DNA from: Synechococcus sp. CBW1107
GTDB taxonomy: Bacteria; Cyanobacteriota; Cyanobacteriia; PCC-6307; Cyanobiaceae
NCBI RefSeq assembly: GCF_015841355.1
Contig: NZ_CP064908.1
Span: 1,736,001-1,800,000 of the forward strand
Reading direction: 5' to 3'
Length of the DNA: 64,000 nt
Shown here: positions 36,614 to 43,998 of the stretch, piece after piece
Numbering within the stretch: the stretch's first letter is position 1
How the letters are laid out: each line of letters opens with the position of its first letter
Program-made: the position numbers and the translations under genes
Notes under the pieces: generated by a model
Seen by the model: only the letters and a program-made list of their open reading frames with translations
Told to the model about the DNA's origin: nothing
The model's database searches: none

Positions 36614-36892
36614 GTGATCAGGTCGTTTCGTTGCCGCGACACCCAGGCACTCTTTGAAGGCAAGCCTGGGCGCCGCTTTGGAAGCTTCGCTCGCGTGGCT
36701 TTCCGGAAGCTCGCCATCCTTGATGCGGCCGCCTGCCTCAACGATTTACAAGTTCCACCAGGCAATCGCCTGGAGCCACTCAGGGGGAACCGCCATGGCC
36801 AGCACAGCATCCGCATCAACGACCAGTTCCGGCTCTGCTTTGTCTGGACGGAAGCAGGGCCAGAGGAGGTCGAGATCGTTGACGACCACTGA
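36614..36892 (+). CDS. higB: HigB-family toxin (RelE superfamily)
   Basis: The 92-residue protein has the HigB pattern: CRDTQALFEG, a helical ARVAFRKLAILDAAACLNDL, GNRLEPLRGNRHGQHSIRIN and FRLCFVWTEAGPEEVEIVDD. Toxins of this family cleave mRNA on the ribosome. The GTG at 36614 is the start that gives the complete fold. The toxin gene precedes the antitoxin gene by 4 bases, which is the usual order for higBA. Confidence 0.9.
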   Translation: MIRSFRCRDTQALFEGKPGRRFGSFARVAFRKLAILDAAACLNDLQVPPGNRLEPLRGNRHGQHSIRINDQFRLCFVWTEAGPEEVEIVDDH

Positions 36893-36896
36893 CGTG

Positions 36897-37181
36897 ATGC
36901 TCGTGCCCCCGGGCGAGGTGCTGCTGGAGGAGTTTCTGCGGCCCATGGGGATCAGCCAGTACCGGTTGGCGCTGGCGATCGGCGTACCGGAGAGCCGCAT
37001 CAACGCAATCGTCAAAGGGCGGCGGGCGATCACTGCCGACACCGATCTGCGCCTGTGCCGTTTCTTCGGCCTGAGCGAGGGCTTCTGGCTGAGGATGCAA
37101 GGGAGCCATGATCTGAAGCAGGCCAAGCAGGCCTTGGCAAGCGTGCTGCCGGCAATCGTGCCCATCCAACCAATGGCGTGA
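36897..37181 (+). CDS. higA: HigA-family antitoxin
   Basis: The 94-residue protein opens with PPGEVLLEEFLRPMGISQYR and has an XRE helix-turn-helix (LALAIGVPESRINAIVKGRR) followed by DLRLCRFFGLSEGFWLRMQ, the HigA hallmark. It binds HigB and should repress the operon. ATG 36897 (or GTG 36894) begins right after the higB stop. The module looks intact. Confidence 0.92.
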   Translation: MLVPPGEVLLEEFLRPMGISQYRLALAIGVPESRINAIVKGRRAITADTDLRLCRFFGLSEGFWLRMQGSHDLKQAKQALASVLPAIVPIQPMA

Positions 37182-37197
37182 GCAGGCCTGACGGTTC

Positions 37198-37508
37198 AGT
37201 GCCAGCAGATGCCGCCCTCTGCGGCGCTCAGCTGCTCGCCGCCCACCACGGCGACGGTGCCCTTCTCGCAGCGGGTGATGCCGTTGAAGGTGAACCCGGC
37301 CCACCATCCGCTTCCCAGGATCCGCCGGGCCACGTCCTGCGCTGGGGCCAGGCTGCGGTGGCCCAGCAGTTCCATGAGCATCAGCGGTTGGTCGATGGGG
37401 CTCAAGCGCATCTACTTGGCGATGGTCTCGCGCAGGCGCTCGTAGGCGGCGGAGGGGGACGGGGGCATGGGGGCATCCTGGCCGGGGTGAGACGGGGGTG
37501 GCACTGGT
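37198..37508 (-). pseudogene. HNH-gene 5' fragment, copy 2
   Basis: On the minus strand this region repeats the upstream leader, start codon (37468) and first ~100 codons of the HNH gene at 35783-36469. Shared pieces include the GGGGGCATGGGGGCATCCTG start region, QPLMLMELLG and NGITRCEKGTVAVVGGE. It lacks 40 bp found in the long copy (36276-36315), so the frame is broken, and it ends before any nuclease residues. It separates higBA from hicB and is the most diverged of the copies. Confidence 0.82.
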
Positions 37509-37578
37509 GGGGGAATAGCCCAGCCTTGATGCCATGCCCTCCGTCACCCCCTCGGACAGACCTGGCGGGTCGCCTACG

Positions 37579-37818
37579 ATGAATCACCTGCAGGCAGCAG
37601 AGGCTGTGCGTACCTTCTCCGCTGTGATCGAGCGCTGCGCGGACACCGGCCTGCTTGTGGGCTACGTCCCGGGCTTTCCCGGCGCCCACAGCCAGGGGGA
37701 GACCCTCGATGAGCTGCAGGCCAACCTCCAGGAGGTGATCGCCATGCTCCTGGACGACGGCGAGCCGGCCCTGGACAGCGACTTCGTGGGCCTGCAGCAG
37801 ATCGTGGTGCCGGCCTGA
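37579..37818 (+). CDS. hicB: HicB-family antitoxin
   Basis: The 79-residue product has the partial RNase H-like fold of HicB: FSAVIERCADTGLLVGYVPG, FPGAHSQGETLDELQANLQE and VIAMLLDDGEP. It should neutralise a HicA mRNA interferase. There is no C-terminal DNA-binding extension. The ATG at 37579 is chosen over one at 37534. The downstream hicA is a decayed fragment, so this is an orphan antitoxin. Confidence 0.87.
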   Translation: MNHLQAAEAVRTFSAVIERCADTGLLVGYVPGFPGAHSQGETLDELQANLQEVIAMLLDDGEPALDSDFVGLQQIVVPA

Positions 37819-37835
37819 ACGAGGGCTCATCCCCC

Positions 37836-37983
37836 GTTCTCAAGTCCTCTGAGGTGGCGGACATTCTGAGGACGCTGCACCACAGTTCCCGTCCACAAGG
37901 GACGGGATAGTTCTCTTCCGCTGCTTCGTCAGATCGCCAAGGACATTGGCATGACCCTGGAGGAGTTCCTCAGCCACCGCTGA
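37836..37983 (+). pseudogene. hicA toxin remnant with internal deletion
   Basis: The first frame gives VLKSSEVADILRTL, the start of a HicA domain. A second frame, offset by one base, gives VPVHKGRDSSLPLLRQIAKD and then IGMTLEEFLSHR-stop, the HicA C-terminus. The intervening part, which should carry the catalytic Gly-Ser-His segment, is missing and the frames do not match. The toxin is therefore dead while its antitoxin gene is intact. Confidence 0.8.
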
Positions 37984-38002
37984 GCACCGAATCGGTGACG
38001 AG

Positions 38003-38174
38003 GCCCTGACGGCACAGCTGCAGCAGCTCGTCGCGCTCGCTGTCGCTCAGCTCGTACCCGCTGATCAGGCTGTAGTGGCCATCGCCACAGGCGGTGATGC
38101 CGTTGCCGGTGAGCACCTTGCCCACCATGCGCTTCCCAGGATCCGCCGGGCCACGTCCTGCGCCGGGGCCAGTG
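38003..38174 (-). pseudogene. HNH-gene 5' fragment, copy 3
   Basis: The minus strand reads RMVGKVLTGNGITA, YSLISGYELSDSERDELLQL and, in another frame, the AQDVARRILG region of the HNH protein. It has exactly the same 40-bp deletion as copy 2 (CGCTTC joined to CCAGGATCC), so copies 2 and 3 descend from one deleted ancestor. It lacks the start codon and the nuclease domain. It lies between hicBA and mntA-hepT. Confidence 0.85.
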
Positions 38175-38195
38175 GCGGGCAGCAGAATGGAATCC

Positions 38196-38504
38196 ATGGA
38201 TCCCACAGAGCCACCCACTCTTGAGCGGCTAAGGCAGATGGCCCCCGAGCTGCTCGCCCTCACAGCCGCCCACGGTGGCCGGGATCTTCGCGTCTTCGGC
38301 TCCGTGATCCACGGGGCGGCAGGGCTGCAGAGCGACGTGGACCTGCTGGTGGATTTCCCCTCCAGCCCCAGTTTTGAGCAGTACATGGACCTCAAGCTGG
38401 CCCTGGAAGACCTGCTCAGCGCTCGGGTGGACCTGGTGACGCGCCGCGGTCTTCGCCCTGAACTACGGCAGCGGATCGAGCAGGAGGCCATTCCGCTTGC
38501 CTGA
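38196..38504 (+). CDS. mntA: MntA-family nucleotidyltransferase antitoxin
   Basis: The 102-residue minimal nucleotidyltransferase has the GSx10DxD motif in LRVFGSVIHGAAGLQSDVDLLVDF, which coordinates Mg-ATP. In type VII TA systems such proteins AMPylate a Tyr of the HEPN toxin to inactivate it. ATG 38196 is chosen, and ATG 38187 is equivalent. Its 3' end overlaps the hepT start by 8 bases and carries the AGGAGG ribosome-binding site (38482-38487) for it. Confidence 0.9.
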   Translation: MDPTEPPTLERLRQMAPELLALTAAHGGRDLRVFGSVIHGAAGLQSDVDLLVDFPSSPSFEQYMDLKLALEDLLSARVDLVTRRGLRPELRQRIEQEAIPLA

Positions 38505-38853
38505 AAGGGGGAGTGCCCGCAATTGGTCGCTGTTCCTCCAGGACATGCAACTGTGCTGCTCCAAGGTGCTCCGATACAGCCAGGGGCTCACCAGGCAGCA
38601 ATTTCTTGCTGACGAGATGTTGGTTGACGCAGTCCTGCGCAACCTGGAGGTGCTGGGTGAAGCGGCGAAGCAGATCCCGCCGGCGTTCCGTGAGCGGCAC
38701 CCCCAAGTGCCCTGGCGACGCATTGCTGGCCTCCGCGATGTTCTGGCGCATGCCTACTTCGGCCTGGAAGAGGAGACCATCTGGCAGATCGTTTCCGAGA
38801 GCATTCCAGCCCTGGCTGACCAGTTGGACGAAGTGGCTGAGGCTGAGCGCTGA
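38497..38853 (+). CDS. hepT: HepT-family HEPN toxin RNase
   Basis: The 118-residue helical protein has the RX4HXY motif in RDVLAHAYFG, the active site and the Tyr target of AMPylation in HepT toxins. Other typical features are AVLRNLEVLGEAAKQIP and IWQIVSESIPALADQL. The TTG at 38497 is supported by AGGAGG nine bases upstream. The module mntA-hepT appears complete. Confidence 0.92.
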   Translation: MPERGSARNWSLFLQDMQLCCSKVLRYSQGLTRQQFLADEMLVDAVLRNLEVLGEAAKQIPPAFRERHPQVPWRRIAGLRDVLAHAYFGLEEETIWQIVSESIPALADQLDEVAEAER

Positions 38854-39038
38854 TGGCGGCAGAGCTCCAGCAGCGCCTCGCGCTCGCCATCGCTCAACGC
38901 GTCGCCGCCGATCAGGGAGGTCGCACCGTTGCCAGTGCGGGTGATGCCGTTGCCGCTGAGCGCCTTGCCCACCGCGTGCATCCGCTCGGCGATGAACGTG
39001 CGAAGGCGAAGGAAGGCAGCCGAGGGGCTGGAGGCCAT
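38851..39038 (-). pseudogene. HNH-gene 5' fragment, copy 4
   Basis: The minus strand starts at ATG 39038 with MASSPSAAFLRLRTFIAERM and jumps to VGKALSGNGITRTGNGATSL and GDALSDGEREALLELC. Relative to the long HNH gene, about 40 codons around the MSHIYQP...VKRM segment are missing, a different deletion from copies 2 and 3. The nuclease domain is absent. It directly abuts the hepT stop codon. Confidence 0.85.
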
Positions 39039-39150
39039 GGAGTGATGGTGGCGGCTGCCGGGCGACCGGGCCAGGTCTGGTTTTGGGCGGCCCAACCCGC
39101 CGATCGCGGCAAGACTGCGGGCTCACCACACGGCCGTGCCCTGGTGAGCC

Positions 39151-39203
39151 ATGGCTGGCCTCCGCGATGGTCTGGCGCAGGCTGACTTCGGCCTGGAGAC
39201 GAC
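39151..39203 (+). pseudogene. hepT 3'-end fragment
   Basis: This short stretch encodes AGLRDGLAQADFGLE, matching AGLRDVLAHAYFGLE of HepT (38725-38770), but the catalytic His is changed to Gln and the Tyr to Asp. It is followed directly by the leader of the dCTP deaminase gene. It looks like the right-hand remains of another duplicated module. Confidence 0.75.
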
Positions 39204-39246
39204 ACCGCCTGAGACAATCCAACCTCGCCGACCCGCAGGGAAAGAC

Positions 39247-39771
39247 ATGACTGTTCTGGGGAGAGAGGCGATCCTGCAGGCGATCCAGCAGGGCTCGATC
39301 ACGGTCACCCCGTTCGATCCCTCTCGGCTGGGTCCCGCCTCGCTCGACCTCACCCTCGCCCCCACCTTCCGGGTGTTCCGCAAAGTGCACGCCGTGATCG
39401 AGGTGCGCGAGCACACCGACTACCGGCAGCTCACCGAGAAGATCGAGGTGCCCGAGGGCCAGCACATCCTGATCATGCCCGGCGAAACCGTGCTCGGCAT
39501 CACTCAGGAGCGGCTGCGTCTGGGCCCCGGTCTGTGCGGCTGGCTGGAGGGTCGCAGCCGTTTCGCGCGGCTGGGCCTGATGGTGCACATCAGCGCCCCC
39601 TTCATGGGGCCGGGGATCGACAGTCAGCAGGTGCTGGAGATGAGCAACTTCGGCCCCGCTCCCCTGGCCGTGCATCCCGGCACCGCCATCTGCCAGTTTG
39701 TGTTCCAGAAGCTGCAGGGCAGCGAGTGCTACGCCGGCCGCTTCGCTGGCCAGACGGAAGACTCTTTCTGA
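39247..39771 (+). CDS. dcd: dCTP deaminase
   Basis: This 174-residue enzyme converts dCTP to dUTP for thymidylate synthesis. It has LGPASLDLTLAPTFRVF near the start, GETVLGITQERLRL, and the nucleotide-binding loop WLEGRSRFARLGLMVHISAP, where RF replaces the common SS. The C-terminus AGRFAGQTEDSF fits the family lid. ATG 39247 has a GGGA-type ribosome-binding site. Some dCTP deaminases act in phage defence by depleting dCTP, but this one has no fused defence domain. Confidence 0.88.
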   Translation: MTVLGREAILQAIQQGSITVTPFDPSRLGPASLDLTLAPTFRVFRKVHAVIEVREHTDYRQLTEKIEVPEGQHILIMPGETVLGITQERLRLGPGLCGWLEGRSRFARLGLMVHISAPFMGPGIDSQQVLEMSNFGPAPLAVHPGTAICQFVFQKLQGSECYAGRFAGQTEDSF

Positions 39772-39788
39772 GCGTCCCGCTGTTGCGG

Positions 39789-40049
39789 TCAGAAAATCCC
39801 CAGGGTTTTCTTCTTGCAGTAGCCCGCCCCGATGTTCATCCATCCCGAGTCACAGGGCTTTCCGTAGGTGGGCTTCACCTCGTAGTAGATGGGTGAATTG
39901 CAATGCTGCTTCAGGTCATTCACATACCCCAGCGGACACTGGTCATATCCCGGGAGTTTGGGAATCCGCTTCTGAGCCACGGCCGGGCCGGGAATCAGCA
40001 GCGGAAGGGCCAGAAGCCCGGAAAAGAAACAGAGGGGCAGTGTCTGCAC
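39789..40049 (-). CDS. Small secreted cysteine-containing protein
   Basis: The 86-residue precursor has a clear signal peptide (LCFFSGLLALPLLIPGPAVA ending AQK). The mature ~60 residues contain four Cys in CPLGY, QHCNS, KPCDSG and GYCKKK, which could form two disulfides. I do not recognise a family. It is convergent with dcd across 17 bp. Confidence 0.65.
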   Translation of the reverse strand: MQTLPLCFFSGLLALPLLIPGPAVAQKRIPKLPGYDQCPLGYVNDLKQHCNSPIYYEVKPTYGKPCDSGWMNIGAGYCKKKTLGIF

Positions 40050-40376
40050 TGGAGGGACATCCTTTCAGGTCAATCTTAGGAGTCTTCTGCCGCCAAAGCC
40101 TCTTCCAGGCCAGGCAGCGCCCCAGGCCACCGGCACTCGTTTCTGGTTCAGACCCACCAGCGTCTGGATGGGAATGACGCCCGCTCCGCCCCGATCAACG
40201 CCGGGACCCTTCGACTCAACCTGTGGGAGCGGCTCGGGTGCCGGGCGGGCGGGCTCCCGGCGGCGGAGCATGGCTGGGGCATCGATCAACGCCGGATTAC
40301 ATCAACGCATTGATTGCTGCCCCTCATTCAGGTAGCCCGAGCGTACTCTTGGCTGGTTTCGTCTGTATTGACGTTG
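40050..40376. other. Intergenic stretch with no supported gene
   Basis: No reading frame here has convincing coding features. It is the boundary between GC-rich sequence on the left and the noticeably AT-richer membrane protein gene on the right. Confidence 0.4.
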
Positions 40377-41555
40377 ATGATCCATCGGCTGGCCAGTGCT
40401 GGCTCTGAGGGAGCCCCACTCCCGAAATCTGAGCAAGGCTTTCCGCGCCAGCGGGAAAAGCTGGTTTCTTTTGCTGTGGCGATGGTTGCCTGCGTGGCCG
40501 TCATCATGTTGGAGCCCGCACTTTTCTCCCTGGAACGGGGTTCCCATTTCAACTGGGTCACATTGCACACCCTCTCCATCGTTGATCATTCACGCCTGGC
40601 ATCAGGATTCGTTGGCTATAGCTGCAAGCTTGGGGAGATTGCTGGTGACGGAGCCATCACATTTAACTATGACTACTTCAATCGATATTCGGTTTTATTT
40701 CCCGTGGCGGGCAATTTGTTTCTTGATTTGTTCAGGGAGTCTACGCAGCTCTATCTTCTGGCGACGAAGCAGTTGATGAATCTAATTTACGTTCTTACTG
40801 TTTGGTTGATGTATTTATCTTTGCGGACGATGAGGTTCTCGCTGCTGACGTCGATACTGAGCGTATTCAGTGTTGGCGCATCACCTTTATGGCTTCATTA
40901 CAGGCCAATGTTTCACTTCGACCAGCCTGGTCTACTGGGATATGTTGTCTGTATATACAGCTATGCTGCATTCATCTGGCAGCCCGAGGCCCGTGCTTCC
41001 AGGGGCAGGCCCTTGGCTTTCCTGCTGCTTTCAGTGTCTGGGTGTCTCTTTGGTAGATCGTTCATCTCGGTTCTGTTTCTGGCTGCAGTCAGCATCTTTC
41101 AGCAATTCAAGGGGACATCAGTCCGGCTGCGACTTGTCTGCTGGCTGACCACCCTTCTTGGAGGCGCAATGGTGGGCGCGGCAGCGCTCTATGCGGGAAT
41201 TGTGGAATCAATTCTTAACGGAGAGGCCGGAAACCCTGTTGCAGGGCTGGTGCAGAGTTCCGTGTTCCAGTCTTCCCTGCGTCGCCTGGGCCTTCTTGCA
41301 GCGGTATGGCCGGACGCCCAGAAGCCAAAGCTTGAATGGTCATCTTTGGTGTCCCATCTCGTTGAATGGCTCGCCAACCTGATTCCTGCCTGGCCAGTGT
41401 TCCTGCTGATGTTTCTGTGCATCATCTTGTTGGTTGGAGGGCTCCTCGGGCGTCTTTCGGGATCCACCAGCGTATTCACAGCCCGGGACCTATCAGGAAA
41501 GTTGTCCGCTCGGGGTGCTGAGCTGAGCACCTTGATTGAGCTTACTGCGGGTTAA
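40377..41555 (+). pseudogene. N-terminal part of IS-interrupted membrane protein
   Basis: This is the first ~390 codons of a polytopic membrane protein, with at least eight hydrophobic helices (for example LYLLATKQLMNLIYVLTVWL and FLLMFLCIILLVGGLLG) and a large extracytoplasmic loop after helix 1. The layout resembles lipid-linked-sugar glycosyltransferases or polymerases, but no family motif is clear. The IS3 element enters after 41547 and the frame stops at 41555. Base composition is AT-richer than the neighbours, suggesting transfer. The rest lies at 43361-43998. Confidence 0.75.
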
Positions 41556-41639
41556 GGATCAGGGGCCGCGAGGCTCGATCGTCGTCGTCATCTCGATACG
41601 GGACTGTTGTTGAGGATGGAGCTGCCGGCCCCTGATCGC

Positions 41640-41685
41640 GGCTGTTGCCGATCGCGCCCCTCGGTGGGCGCGATCGGCAACAGCC
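41640..41685. terminator. 20-bp perfect stem-loop at the 3' side of IS3 orfB
   Basis: GGCTGTTGCCGATCGCGCCC at 41640-41659 is exactly complementary to 41666-41685, leaving a six-base loop. It lies 24 bp past the orfB stop. A second 12-bp inverted repeat surrounds its left arm (41557-41568 with 41626-41637). There is no U-run on the minus strand, so it could stop transcription, protect mRNA or act in transposition. Confidence 0.55.
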
Positions 41686-41708
41686 ACGGGGGCCTGGATT
41701 GTTGAGGG

Positions 41709-42788
41709 TCAGGCAGCGACAGGTTGCTGCGGGCGGGGATGGTTGATGCTCACAACCTGTGGCTGGCTCCAGTCACGGATGTGACGACTCCAGCGCTGCG
41801 GATGCTTCTCCCGAGCCTCTTCGTAGGTCTGCTGTCGGATGGCACAGATCCCATCGGCCTGGCCGTAGTGCCGCTGATTCGGCGTCACATACTTGATGCC
41901 GCTATGACGGTGCTCAGCGTTGTACCAGACAACAAAGCCATCCACCCAGGCTTTTACCGAAAGCAGATCCCGGAATCGCCTTAGCGGATAACTCTGGTGG
42001 TATTTCATCGTGCGAAACCACGACTCGGCATAGGCATTGTCGTTGCTCACGCGTGGCCTTGAGAACGATAGTGACACGCCCAACTCCGCCATCTTGGCCG
42101 CCAGTGTGAATGAGCGCATCGGAGCGCCATTGTCGGAATGCAAGACCGCAGCAGTGCCCTTGCTAATTCCTTCGTCACGGCAGATGCGATCAAAGAATGC
42201 ACTGGCAAGCACGCTGCATTCTCGCTCGTGCACTTCCATTCCAAGGATGCGCCGGCTCCACACATCTATCACCATATAGAGGTAATAGAACTGCCCCTTG
42301 AAAGGACCAGGCAACAGGGTGATATCCCAGGCCAGCACTTGATGGATGCCTGTTGCCTCCAGTACCGGGACCTCCCTGGGCTCTCGCGGCAAGCGAGTTC
42401 TGCCGCGGTGGTTCAACAGACCCTCCTGGCGCATGATGCGATAGATCGTGGACTCTGAACCCACATAGATTCTCTCCTCGGCAAGGATGGCCACGATCTG
42501 AGCTGGAGTGAGATCTGCAAACCGCGAGTCATTGACGGTTTCAAGCACTTGCTGTCGCTCTTCCTCACTGAAACGATGCGCCACTACCCGAGGAGAACCC
42601 TTGCGGTGGTCCTGGCTGAATCCATAAGCCTCGTAGGCCATGCCCCAACGCCGCAGTGTGCGAGAGCAGATGCCGATCAGATCGGCAATCGCCTTGACAC
42701 GAGCCCCTTTGCTGAGCCCTTCACGGAACAACTCCATCAGCTGTCTCCTATTCTCCTCTGAGATCAGTGCTCCTCGTCCAGTGGCCAC
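41709..42788 (-). CDS. IS3-family transposase OrfB
   Basis: This 359-residue integrase-core protein has the HTH-like start RVKAIADLIGICSRTLRRWG and DDE motifs: the first Asp in LAWDITLLPG, the second in LHSDNGAPM and the late Glu in DNAYAESWFRTMKYHQSYPL. It is in the -1 frame relative to OrfA and probably is made as an OrfAB fusion by frameshifting. No breaks are seen, so it may be functional. Confidence 0.92.
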   Translation of the reverse strand: MATGRGALISEENRRQLMELFREGLSKGARVKAIADLIGICSRTLRRWGMAYEAYGFSQDHRKGSPRVVAHRFSEEERQQVLETVNDSRFADLTPAQIVAILAEERIYVGSESTIYRIMRQEGLLNHRGRTRLPREPREVPVLEATGIHQVLAWDITLLPGPFKGQFYYLYMVIDVWSRRILGMEVHERECSVLASAFFDRICRDEGISKGTAAVLHSDNGAPMRSFTLAAKMAELGVSLSFSRPRVSNDNAYAESWFRTMKYHQSYPLRRFRDLLSVKAWVDGFVVWYNAEHRHSGIKYVTPNQRHYGQADGICAIRQQTYEEAREKHPQRWSRHIRDWSQPQVVSINHPRPQQPVAA

Positions 42789-43273
42789 AGCTGATCGAGC
42801 TTTTTTGAGAGCATCAGCAGTGCTGCAGCTTCCGCGAGAGCTTTTTCTTTCTTCTGCAGTTCACGCTCCAGCTTTCGATTCTGACGAATCAGTTCTTGAT
42901 TCCTCCGCTGCAGTTCCCGCTGATCAGCCATGCTCGGAGCGCTGGGGCCATTGGCATCCTCAGCGGCCTGACGCCAGCGGGCAAGCTGTTTGGGGTAGAG
43001 GCCCCGCTCTCGGCAGAAGGCCCCCAGCTCAGGGCCGCTGAGAGCGGCGGACTGGATCACGGCAGCCAGCTTGTCGGCAGCCGCCCACTGCTCCGGCGGT
43101 CTGCTGGTCGCAGGCACCAGCTGGCCCTGCTTCTGCCACTGGCCCCGCCAGTTGTAGAGGGTCTGTGTCGTGATGCCGGTGGAGCGGGCAATCTCCGCCA
43201 CGGTCTCCCGATTGGGCGGACTCATCCGCTTGCGGATTTCAGCCCGCACGGCCTGGTCATAGATCGGTTTCAT
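42764..43273 (-). CDS. IS3-family OrfA
   Basis: This 169-residue DNA-binding protein has an N-terminal helix-turn-helix (ETVAEIARSTGITTQTLYNW) and a leucine-zipper-like coiled coil (LQRRNQELIRQNRKLERELQ). It overlaps orfB by 25 bases. The slippery heptamer lies 12 codons before its stop, allowing an OrfAB fusion. Confidence 0.88.
   Translation of the reverse strand: MKPIYDQAVRAEIRKRMSPPNRETVAEIARSTGITTQTLYNWRGQWQKQGQLVPATSRPPEQWAAADKLAAVIQSAALSGPELGAFCRERGLYPKQLARWRQAAEDANGPSAPSMADQRELQRRNQELIRQNRKLERELQKKEKALAEAAALLMLSKKLDQLWPLDEEH
42800..42806 (-). promoter_or_regulatory. A AAA AAG -1 frameshift signal
   Basis: On the minus strand the orfA codons read TCA AAA AAG CTC, giving the heptamer A-AAA-AAG in the correct phase. 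A -1 slip continues as KKARSAVATGRGALI, directly into OrfB. This is the classic IS3-family signal. Confidence 0.85.
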
Positions 43274-43360
43274 GGTCGTCGGTTTGGCCCCCTGGTGGAT
43301 GGGTCAGACCGAGCGGACTTCTTTCCTGACAGTGGGGGGCCAGTTTTCGCCTGCGCACTG

Positions 43361-43998
43361 ATCTCTCAAGCGATCATCCATTCCATGCGAACAGGGAAGC
43401 CAGGATCGCCAAGACCATCCTGTGGTCGTGTTTGCTGGCAAGCATGGCGTGGCTTGTGCTTTTCAGGAACTTGATTGTTTTTCATGACTATACGGTGATG
43501 TTTCTTGTGCCATTCATGGCCATGGTGGCTGCCTGCATCTATCAGGCTTTTTTCGACCAGCTGCGCGTCTGGATGCCAGCGGCCCGCTATCGCTTCGTCG
43601 TTTGCGCGGTTTTGTCATTCATTATCTTTTTCGTCTATATCGATGCCTATCTGGGCTCAGTGCGTGCCTGGAGGGTCGGCGATGAGAACGCAGCTCCTCT
43701 GGCTGAGTTCTACCGAGATGTTGATCAGTTCAACCTCCGCTCCGCCTCATCGCTCCAATTGGCGCGTGTGCAGCATGATGGTGAATGGGTCCCGGCATCT
43801 CCCTACGCGCAGTGTGTCCTTCTCGATGCCGATCTCCTGGTCAATCCAGATGGTGCCGGTCAATCGATCACCGCGCCACCGGCGTTTCCGCTATCCGCTG
43901 AAGCATTGAAGGCCAGCACCTTTCGTTCCAAGCGAAAACTGGCGGAAGGGAGTCTCAAGCAGTTTTTTTACAGAAATGATGATACTTATCTTCGCTAG
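43361..43998 (+). pseudogene. C-terminal part of IS-interrupted membrane protein
   Basis: This segment continues the 40377-41547 gene after the IS3 element, reading DLSSDHPFHANREARIAKTI, then helices LVLFRNLIVFHDYTVMFLVP and FVVCAVLSFIIFFVYIDAYL, and a C-terminal soluble region ending NDDTYLR. Joined to the first part it would give about 602 residues. No start codon with a ribosome-binding site makes separate expression likely. Confidence 0.75.

Larger units (their letters stand above)
41548..43356 (-). mobile_element. IS3-type insertion sequence
   Basis: The element encodes OrfA and OrfB on the minus strand. The limits are inferred from a 4-bp direct repeat ACTG at 41544-41547 and 43357-43360: removing the element with one repeat copy joins the two parts of the host gene in frame (ELT-DLSSDHPF). 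Clear terminal inverted repeats were not found at these positions, so the ends could be off by a few bases. Confidence 0.72.

Noticed and set aside
37198-39038. CRISPR or integron attC array as explanation for the repeats
   Set aside because: Repeat units are 170-310 bp, diverged and derived from a protein gene; no short direct repeats, no integrase and no attC-like hairpins were seen.
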